From: Bacteroidota bacterium
GTDB lineage: Bacteria > Bacteroidota > Bacteroidia > Chitinophagales > Chitinophagaceae
Length of the DNA: 64,000 nucleotides
Assembly: GCA_023424015.1 (NCBI GenBank)
Contig: JAFAEM010000035.1
Coordinates: 1 to 64,000, forward strand
Reading direction: 5' to 3'
Shown here: in pieces, positions 32,852-41,937 of the stretch
Position numbering within the stretch: position 1 is the stretch's first letter
Layout of the letters: every line of letters begins with the position of its first letter
Made by a program: the position numbers and the translations under genes
The notes under the pieces: generated by a model
Told to the model about the DNA's origin: nothing
Database searches by the model: none
What the model saw: only the letters and a program-made list of their open reading frames with translations

Positions 32852-35287
32852 CTATACTTTTTTACGGAACCATTTCCTGGCGTCAAGTGATGCCAGCAAC
32901 TTTTCAAGCGTAGACGGCGGTGCCTTTTCCTCTTCGTAATAACTGTCCTGCCCGTTGTGACCATAACCATAGCCATAACCGTAGCGGCCGTAACCGTAGT
33001 AGCCATAGCCGGCCTTGATCCTCACATCATTGATGACAATGGAAACGCGGGGAAGTTTTTTCTCCCTGTACAGGTCATCGATCAGCACCACCTGCTTCTT
33101 AAATGTACGACCCTGTCTAACGAGGTACAAGGTGCAATCGGCAAAACCGCCAAGTGTAAGCGCATCACTTACCATGCCTACCGGTGCTGTATCGACTACC
33201 ACCATATCAAATTCTTTACGCACCCAGTCAAATAGTTCGGTGATCTTTTCATCCAACAGCATTTCTGCCGGGTTGGGAGGTATGGGGCCACAGGGAAGTA
33301 CAAACAGGTTCTCATGACCAGGTACCGGTACAACCAGGTCTTTCAATTCAGCTTTTCCAACCAGGTAATTGGATATACCGGGTCTTCTGTCCAATCGCAG
33401 ACCCGACATTACTTTGGGTTTGCGGATATCAAATTCCAGGATGATCGTCTTTTTACCAGTCAATGCCAGCACTGCCGCCATATTTATACTCACAAAGGAT
33501 TTACCCTCACCGCTGAAGGAAGAGGTGACCAGTATGACCGGCTTATCTGTTTTGCTGATCACATATTGCAGGTTGGAACGAATGCTGCGGAATTGCTCCG
33601 CCACCATGCCCCTACTGGTTTTGTTGACAACCAAAGTATTTTCAGAAAATGAGTGACCCACTTCACCCAGGATGGGAACAGGTGTGATCTTCTCAACATC
33701 GTAACGTGTTGTTACTTTGTCGTTCAGGATCTCTGCAATAAATATCACCAGGGCGGGAAGTGCCAGGCCAAGCAGGATTGCCATCAGTTGGATCGTCCTC
33801 CGCTCAGGCTTTATGGGATTGAGATTAGGAGATGCCCTGTCGATAATACTTGAGTTGGATATTGTTGATGCCCGGGAGATGGCCGCTTCTTCGCGTTTGC
33901 CTTCCAGCAGGCTATAAAGTGCAAGCTTAGTTGTAACCTGCCTTTCCAGGTCAAGGAATTCTTTCAGTTTGTAAGGAAGCTCCTCAAGACCGGCTTGTTC
34001 GGTCGCTGTTTTCCGGTTAAGCGCCGCAATAGCCGTTGCATACGAACTCTTGATGTTTTGGAGGTTTTCAATTACCATCTTCCGCTGTTGCTCGATGATA
34101 GCCTCGGCTTCCTTCACAGCAGGGTTGCTGGGTGGAATATTTGATTCAAGCAGCGATTTTCTTTCCAGTTGCGCCCGGTTATATCCATTCACCAGTTCAT
34201 TCAGTGTCACATCTTCCAGACCCAGTGAAGAAGGTACGGTAACCTGGCTATACTGGTTATCCTTGCTCTGCAAATATTCGTTGATCATTTCCACCACCGA
34301 GATCTTGATCATTTGCTCACTCACCGCCTGGTCTGCAGCAGTGATTTTTCCAAATGAGCTGTTCGACTGGATGTCTACATTAATGATCTTGTTTTTCTGA
34401 CGATAGTCAAGCATGATATCCTGCAGGCTGTCCAGTTCTCCTTTCAACTTGTCGAGCCGGATATCGATAAAACCGATCATCTGGTCCGTGGAGAAATTAT
34501 TCTGCTCGATGGTGAGTGAATCGTATTGCACCATCAGGTTGTTGACGATATCGGCAGCCATATAGGGGTTAGAAGCCTCCATACTGATCAGCAGGATACC
34601 GGTACCACCCGCTTTGGGCTGTACATTCGTACTTCCTACCAGTGATGCCGCCACTCTTTCCGCGGGCTGCCATCCTACATTGTATTCGTTTCCTGCAACG
34701 GGGTCAGATCTTTTTTGCAACCGGAACACGCCATTGCGATTTTCAAAGATCTGGTCAAATGAAAAAGGAGTGGCCTCGTTGTTGACATAAAACTGGTTCT
34801 CGTTGATGAATTTTATTTCCATCGAGAACGCCCTGGAAGAATCTGCCAGGCTGAAGGCGTGCATCGAGAATGGCGCCATCTTATAGGCATTCTGATCTTT
34901 GATACGGCCTTTGGCGATATAGGAATATTCGAGATTGAGTTTGCGAACGACGCGCGTCATCAGTGGCCTCGACCGCAATATTTCAATTTCACTTTGAATA
35001 TTATCGGTACGGTTGCTACCCATGAGCAGATCTTCCACTTTATCAGACCCGCGACTGGTTTGCTGGCTTTTGATCAGCATACTGCCGCCTGCATTATAGA
35101 TCTGCGCAGCATACCTTAAATAAATAAATGCCACCAGCAGTGCCATTGCCACCGACAGGATGAAATAGGGAAAAAAACGGGCATACTTATAGAACAGGTC
35201 TCTTACACTTAGATTGGCAGCCTCGCTTTTGCTGGCCATCGCCTGTTCTTCCATGATCGCACCCGAGGAATTTTCTGTAAGAGCCAT
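32852..35287 (-). CDS. wzc: Polysaccharide co-polymerase / tyrosine autokinase Wzc
   Basis: An 811-aa inner-membrane protein controlling polymer length and export. The N-terminal Wzz domain has TM1 near residues 37-57 (FPYFILSVAMALLVAFIYL). A long periplasmic part with coiled coil spans about 60-505, and TM2 is near 508-526. The cytosolic BY-kinase domain follows: Walker A SSFSGEGKSFV (near 592-602), Walker A' ILEFDIRKPK (near 619), Walker B VVVDTAPVG (near 699). The C-terminal tail carries a Tyr/Gly-rich cluster (about 765-790), the expected autophosphorylation site and substrate of the YwqE phosphatase at 2148-2891. It overlaps the Wza gene by 1 nt. Confidence 0.93.
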   Translation of the reverse strand: MALTENSSGAIMEEQAMASKSEAANLSVRDLFYKYARFFPYFILSVAMALLVAFIYLRYAAQIYNAGGSMLIKSQQTSRGSDKVEDLLMGSNRTDNIQSEIEILRSRPLMTRVVRKLNLEYSYIAKGRIKDQNAYKMAPFSMHAFSLADSSRAFSMEIKFINENQFYVNNEATPFSFDQIFENRNGVFRLQKRSDPVAGNEYNVGWQPAERVAASLVGSTNVQPKAGGTGILLISMEASNPYMAADIVNNLMVQYDSLTIEQNNFSTDQMIGFIDIRLDKLKGELDSLQDIMLDYRQKNKIINVDIQSNSSFGKITAADQAVSEQMIKISVVEMINEYLQSKDNQYSQVTVPSSLGLEDVTLNELVNGYNRAQLERKSLLESNIPPSNPAVKEAEAIIEQQRKMVIENLQNIKSSYATAIAALNRKTATEQAGLEELPYKLKEFLDLERQVTTKLALYSLLEGKREEAAISRASTISNSSIIDRASPNLNPIKPERRTIQLMAILLGLALPALVIFIAEILNDKVTTRYDVEKITPVPILGEVGHSFSENTLVVNKTSRGMVAEQFRSIRSNLQYVISKTDKPVILVTSSFSGEGKSFVSINMAAVLALTGKKTIILEFDIRKPKVMSGLRLDRRPGISNYLVGKAELKDLVVPVPGHENLFVLPCGPIPPNPAEMLLDEKITELFDWVRKEFDMVVVDTAPVGMVSDALTLGGFADCTLYLVRQGRTFKKQVVLIDDLYREKKLPRVSIVINDVRIKAGYGYYGYGRYGYGYGYGHNGQDSYYEEEKAPPSTLEKLLASLDARKWFRKKV

Positions 35288-36078
35288 TAGTTAAAAATAT
35301 TATAGAGCAAGGCAATAGAGGTAATAAGACTTAAGCCGAAACTAACCTGGCGCATAAGGATATCCTGGTCGGCTTTCTTTGCTTTGCGCCGTGTAGGATC
35401 CACCACCACAACGTCGTTTTGCATGAGGTGATAATATGGAGATGCAAATAAATTCTCTGATGACAGATCTACGAGCCCGGTTTCCCTTTTGCCATCAATC
35501 TCACGCATTACTTTTACAGAATTCCTGATGCCGAATTCGGTTGTACCCCCGGCGAGGCCGATCGCTTCCAGGATCGTCACTCTTTCCCCCGGCACACTGA
35601 TAGGGCCCTGCTGATTCACTTCTCCGAGTACGGTTACTTTGAGGTTCAAAAACCGGATGATTACGGAAGGGTTGGTAAGTACTGTATCTCTTTCATTGAT
35701 CTTTTGCTTGATGAGGTCGGCGAGTTCAATTTTTGTCAAGCCTTCCACTTTTATCAACCCGATCTGGGGATATTCAATATTTCCATTGGCGTCCACCAGG
35801 AAGCCCGCCATCATCTGGCCGCCGCCGCCCTGGCTGCCTTGTTGGTTCTGAACGGGCAGGTTGTAGGGCGCATCCGAAATCTCTGGTTTTGTGCTGGCAC
35901 TAAAAACCCGGATCGACAACTGGTCGTTTTTCTGGATGCGCAACTCCGGGAACTTCACTTCACCGTTGATGGTGCTATCGGTGACATGCTGAAGGTAGTT
36001 GGGTATTCGTTGCTGAGTACCGCAGGATATCAAATAAAAAGGAAGTAAAAAAAATAAGACCGTCCTTATAAATTTCAT
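35287..36078 (-). CDS. wza: Polysaccharide export outer-membrane lipoprotein, Wza family
   Basis: A 263-aa lipoprotein forming the outer-membrane export channel. The signal peptide ends in the lipobox LISC with the lipidated Cys at residue 19. The Poly_export domain (about 44-140) shows IQKNDQLSIRVFSASTKPEISDAPYN. An SLBB domain (about 150-235) shows VTVLGEVNQQGPISVPGERVTILEAIGLAGG. The C-terminal LSLITSIALLYNIF is hydrophobic and may be the membrane-spanning helix. A glycine/glutamine-rich stretch (near 79-88) is an unusual insertion. Stop and start overlap with Wzc by one base. Confidence 0.92.
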   Translation of the reverse strand: MKFIRTVLFFLLPFYLISCGTQQRIPNYLQHVTDSTINGEVKFPELRIQKNDQLSIRVFSASTKPEISDAPYNLPVQNQQGSQGGGGQMMAGFLVDANGNIEYPQIGLIKVEGLTKIELADLIKQKINERDTVLTNPSVIIRFLNLKVTVLGEVNQQGPISVPGERVTILEAIGLAGGTTEFGIRNSVKVMREIDGKRETGLVDLSSENLFASPYYHLMQNDVVVVDPTRRKAKKADQDILMRQVSFGLSLITSIALLYNIFN

Positions 36079-36123
36079 TTAGATAAGTTTAAAAAATATG
36101 AAACCGGGGCAAGGTAGGATTTG

Positions 36124-36624
36124 CTAGTCAGTCTCCGTCGAAGTTATTTTAGTTTTATCAATATAGGCCACCAACATATACCCAAGACTGTCGATGGCGA
36201 TCTTAACCGTCTTTCGCTTCACGCCGATCACTTCGCCGACCTGGCCCATCAGGGGACCACCCGTAATTTTTACTCTTTGTTTCAGTTCCACTGCCATGGG
36301 GCTCAGTTCCACATTTTCGTATTCATTTAAAAAACTCTTGATCGCGTTGATCTCTCTTTCTCTCACAACTGCCGGCTTACCCTCCAGGTACACAAAATTG
36401 ATCACCCCGGGTGTCATCCTGACTTCGGTCCGGTCTACATCGTTGACCTTCACAAAGACATAGGATTTAAAAAGCGGTTCTTCCACCGTTTTTACGCGGT
36501 CACTCCATTTACGTCTCACTTTATTGAGCGGGCAGTAACTTTCAAAACCCTTTTCAGTTAGGAGCTGGGCCACTTTCTTTTCCCAGCGGGGACGACTATA
36601 TATTGCTAACCACTTGCGTGACAC
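36124..36624 (-). CDS. UpxY/NusG-like transcription antiterminator
   Basis: A 166-aa NusG-family protein heading the capsule transcript. In Bacteroides, UpxY proteins bind RNA polymerase and prevent premature termination in the leader of their own capsule operon. The NGN domain covers about residues 4-100: WLAIYSRPRWEKKVAQLLTEKGFESYCPLNK, then KSYVFVKVNDVDRTEVRMTPGVINFVYLEGKPAVV. The KOW domain covers about 110-160: RVKITGGPLMGQVGEVIGVKRKTVKIAIDSLGYML. Length is typical. It is preceded by a strong promoter and a 100-nt leader with a hairpin, and followed after 45 nt by wza. Confidence 0.9.
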   Translation of the reverse strand: MSRKWLAIYSRPRWEKKVAQLLTEKGFESYCPLNKVRRKWSDRVKTVEEPLFKSYVFVKVNDVDRTEVRMTPGVINFVYLEGKPAVVREREINAIKSFLNEYENVELSPMAVELKQRVKITGGPLMGQVGEVIGVKRKTVKIAIDSLGYMLVAYIDKTKITSTETD

Positions 36625-36652
36625 GGAATAAGATTACAGAGCTTCGCCACCT

Positions 36653-36681
36653 CGGTCACATAGTTTTTTTTTATATGACCG
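36653..36681 (-). promoter_or_regulatory. Leader hairpin of the capsule transcript
   Basis: CGGTCA (36653-36658) pairs with TGACCG (36676-36681), extended by ATA/TAT across a C-A mismatch, around a loop that is an A-run in the RNA. It lies within the 5' leader between the promoter and the UpxY start, the region where antitermination would be expected to act. Confidence 0.45.
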
Positions 36682-36734
36682 TCAAAAAATGGCCATTATA
36701 ACGGCTTAAACCAACGGCTATTGTCTTTCGGTTG

Positions 36735-36765
36735 CAAATATAGGTTTGCGTTTGGGAGTGGCAAA
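36735..36765 (-). promoter_or_regulatory. Main promoter of the capsule/EPS operon
   Basis: On the minus strand TTTG (36762-36765) and TATATTTG (36735-36742) are exactly 19 nt apart, a full match to the Bacteroidota promoter consensus. The predicted transcription start is near 36728, giving a leader of about 104 nt before UpxY. Confidence 0.82.
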
Positions 36766-36779
36766 ACATTAAACTAAGC

Positions 36780-36966
36780 AGATTTTGAATGATTTGAGAC
36801 CAGGATTTATATGATTTATCGGATAGGGGAATTCAATTGACAAGTTTGATATTGCTGATGAGGCGGGAACCCGATCGATACCAGTTTGGCAGGAAAAGAT
36901 CAACTGCAAATCATTTTTTTCCGTCTTTCCGTCCCGATAGCTATCGGGATACCGGCAATCTAGTTT
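36780..36966. other. Intergenic region with an 18-bp perfect palindrome
   Basis: The stretch between the divergent capsule promoter and the next plus-strand gene has no ORF. It contains a GATTT-rich phrase (36781-36826) of the kind repeated in Bacteroidota intergenic DNA, and the perfect palindrome TCCCGATAGCTATCGGGA at 36932-36949. A diverged version of the palindrome recurs at 43100-43117. Confidence 0.7.
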
Positions 36967-36977
36967 TTGAACATTTA

Positions 36978-36985
36978 TATCTTTG
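36978..36985 (+). promoter_or_regulatory. Possible -7 promoter element
   Basis: TATCTTTG fits TAnnTTTG and would place transcription start near 36992. That lies downstream of the earliest in-frame TTG (36967) but upstream of the TTG at 37021. No -33 TTTG is present at the right distance. Confidence 0.35.
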
Positions 36986-37020
36986 AAAATCTTAGATTTA
37001 ATGCTTTAAATCCAACTGAC

Positions 37021-38211
37021 TTGAATCAACGTTTTTACTCCCTGGATGTGTTCAGGGGCGCCACGGTTTGCCTAATGATATTAGTTAACAACCCTGGATC
37101 ATGGGCTCATATATATCCGCCACTCAAACATGCTCCCTGGCATGGACTTACCCCCACCGACCTGGTCTTCCCTTTTTTTCTTTTTGCGGTTGGCAATGCC
37201 ATGGCTTTTGTGATGCCCCGTCTTGAAGCGGGCGGTTCCGGTGCTTTCTGGCGTAAAGTGTTGAAACGCACGGCTATCATCTTCCTGATCGGGCTGTTCC
37301 TAAACTGGTGGCCTTTCATGAGATGGCAGGATGGCGAGCTGGCATTTATTAGTTGGGTGAATGCCGCCAACCCTACCCGTGGTGTCAGGATACTGGGCGT
37401 ATTACAACGGATCGCCCTTTGTTATTTTTTCGCCTCGGTGCTGGTTTACTACCTGAAAGCCCGCGGCGCTTTTCTTATCAGCTTGATTATATTATTGGTC
37501 TACTGGATCATTTGCTACATAGGCAATCCCGCCGATCCGTTCAGTCTGCAGGGCTGGTTTGGGACTGATATTGATAAATCCATCCTGGGCACAGCACATA
37601 TATATAAAGGAGAAGGGGTACCCTTCGATCCCGAGGGACTGGCGAGCACAGTTCCTGCCATCGTGCAGGTGATCTTTGGATACCTGGTTGGTTACTATAT
37701 ACGAAATAAAAGCAAGGACCCTGTGCAACAAGCCTCAAATGCAGATGGAGGTTCCCCTGGCGGGATCTATGCAATGCTCACCGGCCTGTTTGTGATGGGC
37801 ATCGCGCTGGTGTTGACCGGTTTTTGCTGGGATATGGTTTTCCCTATTAATAAAAAGATATGGACCAGTTCCTTTACGGTTTATACTTCGGGACTGGCCT
37901 GCCTTACCATTGCCACAATGATCTACATGATCGAGATTAAAAATGTCCGAGGCGGACTTGCACGCTTTTTTGATGTGTTCGGTAAAAATGCCCTGTTTGT
38001 GTTTGCTCTAAGCGCTTTTCTTCCCAAGGGCCTGGGCCTTATCAGGCTGGGCGATGGTGTGAACCCATGGAACTTCCTTTACAAAAAAGTATTTATCCAT
38101 ATACCCGGTGATCCAAGATTAGGATCCCTTCTCTATGCCCTTTGTGTCATCCTGTTTATGTGGGCTATTTGTTACTGGATGGACAAGAAAAAGATCTATA
38201 TTAAAGTGTAA
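37021..38211 (+). CDS. HGSNAT-like membrane acetyltransferase (DUF5009/DUF1624 type)
   Basis: A protein of about 396 aa with ten or so transmembrane helices, related to human heparan-alpha-glucosaminide N-acetyltransferase. This family moves acetyl groups from cytosolic acetyl-CoA to extracytoplasmic amino sugars. The N-terminal signature runs RFYSLDVFRGATVCLMILVNN, then LKHAPWHGLTPTDLVFPFFLFAVGNAM. The histidine in HAPWHG is a candidate active-site residue. GVLQRIALCYFFASVLVYY and SFTVYTSGLACLT are also typical. No ATG exists near the N-terminus; TTG 37021 is chosen because it lies next to the conserved start and downstream of the putative -7 box. TTG 36967 would add 18 residues. Confidence 0.85.
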   Translation: MNQRFYSLDVFRGATVCLMILVNNPGSWAHIYPPLKHAPWHGLTPTDLVFPFFLFAVGNAMAFVMPRLEAGGSGAFWRKVLKRTAIIFLIGLFLNWWPFMRWQDGELAFISWVNAANPTRGVRILGVLQRIALCYFFASVLVYYLKARGAFLISLIILLVYWIICYIGNPADPFSLQGWFGTDIDKSILGTAHIYKGEGVPFDPEGLASTVPAIVQVIFGYLVGYYIRNKSKDPVQQASNADGGSPGGIYAMLTGLFVMGIALVLTGFCWDMVFPINKKIWTSSFTVYTSGLACLTIATMIYMIEIKNVRGGLARFFDVFGKNALFVFALSAFLPKGLGLIRLGDGVNPWNFLYKKVFIHIPGDPRLGSLLYALCVILFMWAICYWMDKKKIYIKV

Positions 38212-38352
38212 AAAAGTACAAGCCCATTTGCAATGTGACGAATTTATGCCCCACTAAGGCGGCAGAATCATACCTGTGCATACCCCTTGGGACTTTTCCG
38301 GTTTGCGCTGGCATGGTAATTGGAACTTTTGCTGTACTCAAAACAATTCTTT

Positions 38353-38535
38353 ATGAAAAAGTCTGTAAAAAAATTAGTCAGTTATTCCCTTGGCCGGATC
38401 AGGCGTCATAAAGAACGAATCAAGAAATTCAGTTTTACCAGGTATAAAGAAGATTTTGTCATTACAGCGCAGGAAGAACGTGAAGGAGGATTTTTCAGAC
38501 AAAATCTATCTCACCTGCAGGTATCAAGAGCATGA
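38353..38535 (+). CDS. Small basic protein, unknown function
   Basis: A 60-codon ORF starting at ATG 38353 and ending 31 nt before a strong hairpin terminator. The N-terminal half is very basic (MKKSVKKLVSYSLGRIRRHK); the rest has TRYKEDFVITAQEEREGG. No known domain is recognised. Support comes from the A/T-rich translation start context (ACAATTCTTTATG) and the terminator directly downstream on the same strand. A weak TTTG-N18-AACTTTTG promoter-like pair lies upstream. It could also be a non-coding transcript with the same terminator. Confidence 0.4.
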   Translation: MKKSVKKLVSYSLGRIRRHKERIKKFSFTRYKEDFVITAQEEREGGFFRQNLSHLQVSRA

Positions 38536-38566
38536 TTTTTTCTCATAAGCAGTTAGTTTGGTACAG

Positions 38567-38593
38567 CCCCTGTGTCTACAGGGGTTGTTTTTT
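38567..38593 (+). terminator. Rho-independent terminator
   Basis: CCCCTGT (38567-38573) pairs perfectly with ACAGGGG (38578-38584) around a GTCT loop, followed by TTGTTTTTTAT. It serves the small plus-strand ORF and possibly read-through from the acetyltransferase gene. Confidence 0.8.
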
Positions 38594-38614
38594 ATATGAT
38601 GCACGACTTAAAAG

Positions 38615-39418
38615 TTAAAGCGTTTCTATTCTTACGGCCTGTTGTTTTTTCAAGGTTTCACCGTTTAAGATTGATTTTCGAAAAGCCGGCATATTACGGA
38701 TCAGGTTTATCTTCTGCTTTAGTGTCCATGACCGGGTGTAATAAGTTGTCCCCTTTGCAATATCTGACTGTTTCACACTTTTGAAGTTGCCGCCGGCGAG
38801 GTACCGTATCGATCTAAGATAGAGATCATGCGCGTGTTCCATTACTTTCATATGAACCTCATCCAGGCTTTCCTTTCCATCAAAACCGGTAAACCCGGTT
38901 GTCAGAATATTTCCGGAGTCAATTCCAATATCTATCCACATCACCGTGTTTCCGATCAAATGAAACTGCTTCGTTGCAATACACCAGTTGGTGCAATTTG
39001 GGCCACCTTTTATATACGGTGAAAGACCGGTATGTAAATTCAGGATGCCTATACCGGGTTTGATAGATAACATCTTTTCCTTTACCAGCCTTGTACCTGA
39101 TACAATAATTAGCGCTGGATTTATTTCATTGGTAAATGCAAAAGCTTCATCAGAATTGATGTTTTCTACTTCCAGGATCTTTGTTTCGGGATAATTGGGG
39201 TAGCGGTCATTATACTTTTTTTGCATCGCCCACCAGGATTTTGAAATGGCGCTTAAAAACACTTTCTCTACGCCCTTTTCAACCAGCTTAGATAAGCTGA
39301 GCTTCCTGGATTGCTTCCTGTTCTCTACGATGATGCCGGCGATAGGAAACTCCTGGTGGATCTTGCTGGCCAGGGCTTTCTGATTGGCTCCGCTACCTAT
39401 CCAAAGAACAATCTTCAT
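38615..39418 (-). CDS. Formyltransferase-family protein, second copy
   Basis: A 267-aa formyl_trans_N protein, paralogous to 4286-5053. The triad is visible as N127 and H129 in ILNLHTGLSPYIKGG and D167 in MWIDIGIDSGN. The N-terminal 60 residues differ from the first copy, but the core aligns: SPDLVIVNGTRI in the first copy against NPALIIVSGTRL here, then N-x-HTG. The NCTNW segment (141-145) after the catalytic loop differs and may reflect another substrate. Likely a sugar or aminoacyl N-formyltransferase using formyl-tetrahydrofolate. Its ATG overlaps the stop of the deacetylase gene by 4 nt, the same partner arrangement as the first copy. Confidence 0.8.
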   Translation of the reverse strand: MKIVLWIGSGANQKALASKIHQEFPIAGIIVENRKQSRKLSLSKLVEKGVEKVFLSAISKSWWAMQKKYNDRYPNYPETKILEVENINSDEAFAFTNEINPALIIVSGTRLVKEKMLSIKPGIGILNLHTGLSPYIKGGPNCTNWCIATKQFHLIGNTVMWIDIGIDSGNILTTGFTGFDGKESLDEVHMKVMEHAHDLYLRSIRYLAGGNFKSVKQSDIAKGTTYYTRSWTLKQKINLIRNMPAFRKSILNGETLKKQQAVRIETL

Positions 39419-40338
39419 TTATATCGGATTATGGATTTAAGATTTTCAAGCACATTTGTTATTCTCATCTTAGTCTTCCACCAGGGCTCATTATATAGTT
39501 CAATCCGCGAGATCTCGAATAGGTCATCTTTTGCGGGGTCATATACATTCTGCTTCACAGCCAGGCCAATTTTATAGCCGGCTGTCTTTGCCAGGTCCTT
39601 AACCGTCGCATTAAAACTTCCAACAGGATATGAGATCGTCACCGGGAAATAGCCCATCTTTTCTTCGATCCGCTTACCTGAATTCACTAGCTCATCCATT
39701 ATTTTCTTTTCATCTGCTATCGTACCGAGCATGGCATGGGTAACAGTGTGTGAGCCGATATAGTGTCCCTCATTTTTCAGCTGGACCAGGTCGTCCCAGT
39801 TCATCATGATCTGCGGGAGTTCCACATCGGAATACGTCGCAGTTACCCTTTCCAATATTTCAGACCTCTGTTGATCGGAAAGTTTTTTAAGCTGGGGCTT
39901 CAACCGGGATACATACGCTATCCTTTCCTCATTGCTTTCAAGTTTTCCTGTTCTTAATTCTGCAGGAAGAAAATCAAAATTCAGGTCAATGGTATTGATG
40001 CCTGTGTGTTGAAAAAGGTATTCCAGGTTATAGGTCCAGGTGGGAATATTCTGGTCGATACAATCCGTAACTACATAAAAGGATGCCCTACATTTATACT
40101 TTGATAAGATGGGCGCTGCAAATTCTATGTTATCCTTAAACCCGTCATCAAACATTATTGTTGCATATTTTTTCCCGCGGGCCAGGTTACCTGACTCCAT
40201 TAACTCCTCAAATAAAACTGTCTCGTAATGATTGCTGATATACTTTATGCATCGTTCAAAAAGAGCAACATCCATCGGGTCCCAGAGCTTTTCCCGTTGG
40301 GGGTTAACCCGGTGAAATAAATAGTTTTTCGTCATCAT
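39415..40338 (-). CDS. Polysaccharide deacetylase (NodB/CE4 family), second copy
   Basis: A protein of about 307 aa with a NodB homology domain. The first motif is TIMFDDGFKDN (near 60-70), containing the catalytic Asp and the metal-binding Asp. The H-x3-H motif is in GSHTVTHAML (near 176-185). ISYPVGSFNATV (near 208-219) carries motif 3. It is closer to classical chitooligosaccharide/peptidoglycan-type deacetylases than the copy at 5055-6014, which has DFE in place of FDDG. No signal peptide is seen. ATG 40338 or 40335 is preferred over the TTG at 40344, which sits at the predicted transcription start. It is transcribed together with the formyltransferase. Confidence 0.86.
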   Translation of the reverse strand: MMTKNYLFHRVNPQREKLWDPMDVALFERCIKYISNHYETVLFEELMESGNLARGKKYATIMFDDGFKDNIEFAAPILSKYKCRASFYVVTDCIDQNIPTWTYNLEYLFQHTGINTIDLNFDFLPAELRTGKLESNEERIAYVSRLKPQLKKLSDQQRSEILERVTATYSDVELPQIMMNWDDLVQLKNEGHYIGSHTVTHAMLGTIADEKKIMDELVNSGKRIEEKMGYFPVTISYPVGSFNATVKDLAKTAGYKIGLAVKQNVYDPAKDDLFEISRIELYNEPWWKTKMRITNVLENLKSIIRYK

Positions 40339-40351
40339 TTTCAATGTTAGG

Positions 40352-40382
40352 TAAAGATATAGACCATACCTTATTCGCCAAA
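40352..40382 (-). promoter_or_regulatory. Promoter of the second deacetylase-formyltransferase pair
   Basis: On the minus strand TTTG (40379-40382) and TATCTTTA (40352-40359) are 19 nt apart. Only the last base departs from TAnnTTTG. The transcription start would fall near 40345, almost at the start codon. Confidence 0.55.
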
Positions 40383-40468
40383 GATCAAGTTTAAGCCTGC
40401 GAAATAAGAGAATTACCCGGGAAATAATCAGTCCATCGTTCTATGTTTATAGACACTAACAGAACTTC

Positions 40469-41920
40469 TTACTCTCCTGGTAATTCCCTGCCTTTCTTTC
40501 CCCAGGTTTTATGAGGAGCACCGTCCATTTTCACTATAGATGGTGTAAACTTTCCAACAATATTTACCAGCGCTTCCTGCGACTGCATGACCATCTCGAT
40601 GTCCTTGTAAGCAAATGGCGCTTCATCCAATCCTCCACCCAGCAATTTCACGCCATGCTTCTTCAATTCAGCTTTCATGGCGTTTTCCGTTATTGATTGT
40701 AAGGCTTTGCTTCTGCTCATCTGCCTTCCTGCACCATGCGATGCTGAATTTACGGAGGCCGGCTCACCCTTACCTTTTACGATATAACCCGCGGCTGTCA
40801 TGGATCCAGGGATAATACCTAACACATTTTGTCCCGCCGGTGTCGCTCCTTTCCGGTGAACGATCACTTCTTTGCCTTCAAACATTTCCTTCCAGGCAAA
40901 GTTGTGGTGATTCTCCACTCTTTTTATCGGTTTACGTCCCAATTGCCTGGCAATCTTATCGTGAATGACGTGGTGACAGGCGGATGCATAGTCGCCTGCA
41001 AGGTTCATGGCCATCCAGTATTCAATTCCCTCCTCTTCGTCAAGGTTTAGCCAGGCGAGATTCTTCGCCTCCTGTGGCAACCTTCGTTTGCTGATCGCAA
41101 GTTTGGTGTAATAGTTGGCGATATTGGCGCCTAGTGCTCTTGATCCCGAATGTGACAACAGGCCCAGGTAGTCACCCGGTTCCACTCCCAGTATTTCATC
41201 CTTCACTTTGATCTCAACAGTTCCGAATTCAACAAAATGGTTCCCCGAACCGGAAGTCCCCAATTGTTTCCACGCCCGTCCATGCAGGTTCTTCAATAAA
41301 GGCAACTGGGAAAAAACTTCATCATCCATCACCTCGTGGTCGGCCGCCCTGGCGAATTGCGCTCCGCTTCCGAATAAGGTAGCTTCATTCAGCTCACGGG
41401 TAAAATACTGTTCCTTCTGCACCAGTTCTTTTGGGTCGATGTCAAAAATACTCAGGCACATTCTGCACCCAATGTCCACACCAACACCGTAGGGGATCAC
41501 AGCGTCCTGCGTAGCCAGCACACCCCCGATAGGCAGACCATACCCATGATGCGCATCCGGCATCAGTGCGCCCGCTACCGCGATAGGAAGTTTTGCAGCC
41601 GTATACATCTGGTGCATGGCGCCTTCTTCGATATGCTGCTGGCCAAATACATTGAACCGGACACCAGTTTGATTCAGTGAAACTCCCGCGCCATCAGGAT
41701 TTACTTTCGGCAACAATTGACCGGCGATCGCACCTAACACCGCATCATCTTTAAACGCTGCGGGGTTTGCAAGGATATTCTTTAATATTTCAATGGCAGT
41801 TTCCCTTGACTCATGTTTATAATTTTTCTGCATCAGGCTCATTGCAATACTGATCACCGGCCCCTCCGGGAATCCTAATGCTCTCAATTCCTTTCCTGAT
41901 AATTTCAACTTACTCATCAT
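40469..41920 (-). CDS. rtcB: RNA-splicing ligase RtcB
   Basis: A 483-aa GTP- and Mn-dependent RNA ligase that joins RNA ends bearing 2',3'-cyclic phosphate (or 3'-phosphate) to 5'-OH ends. These are the products of many anticodon and toxin nucleases. Diagnostic motifs: YGVGVDIGCRMCLSIFD (near 144-160) with a metal-binding Cys, GTSGSGNHFVEFG (near 220-232), LLSHSGSRALG (near 251-261), ENHHNFAWKEMF (near 335-346), and SVNSASHGAGRQMSR (near 389-403) where H395 should be guanylylated. Length is normal. It is the 3'-most gene of the tRNA-led operon but is separated from the AAA+ gene by a hairpin terminator. Neither RtcA nor the sigma-54 activator RtcR is present. Confidence 0.95.
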   Translation of the reverse strand: MMSKLKLSGKELRALGFPEGPVISIAMSLMQKNYKHESRETAIEILKNILANPAAFKDDAVLGAIAGQLLPKVNPDGAGVSLNQTGVRFNVFGQQHIEEGAMHQMYTAAKLPIAVAGALMPDAHHGYGLPIGGVLATQDAVIPYGVGVDIGCRMCLSIFDIDPKELVQKEQYFTRELNEATLFGSGAQFARAADHEVMDDEVFSQLPLLKNLHGRAWKQLGTSGSGNHFVEFGTVEIKVKDEILGVEPGDYLGLLSHSGSRALGANIANYYTKLAISKRRLPQEAKNLAWLNLDEEEGIEYWMAMNLAGDYASACHHVIHDKIARQLGRKPIKRVENHHNFAWKEMFEGKEVIVHRKGATPAGQNVLGIIPGSMTAAGYIVKGKGEPASVNSASHGAGRQMSRSKALQSITENAMKAELKKHGVKLLGGGLDEAPFAYKDIEMVMQSQEALVNIVGKFTPSIVKMDGAPHKTWGKKGRELPGE

Positions 41921-41937
41921 CTTCTATTTTAAAAAAC

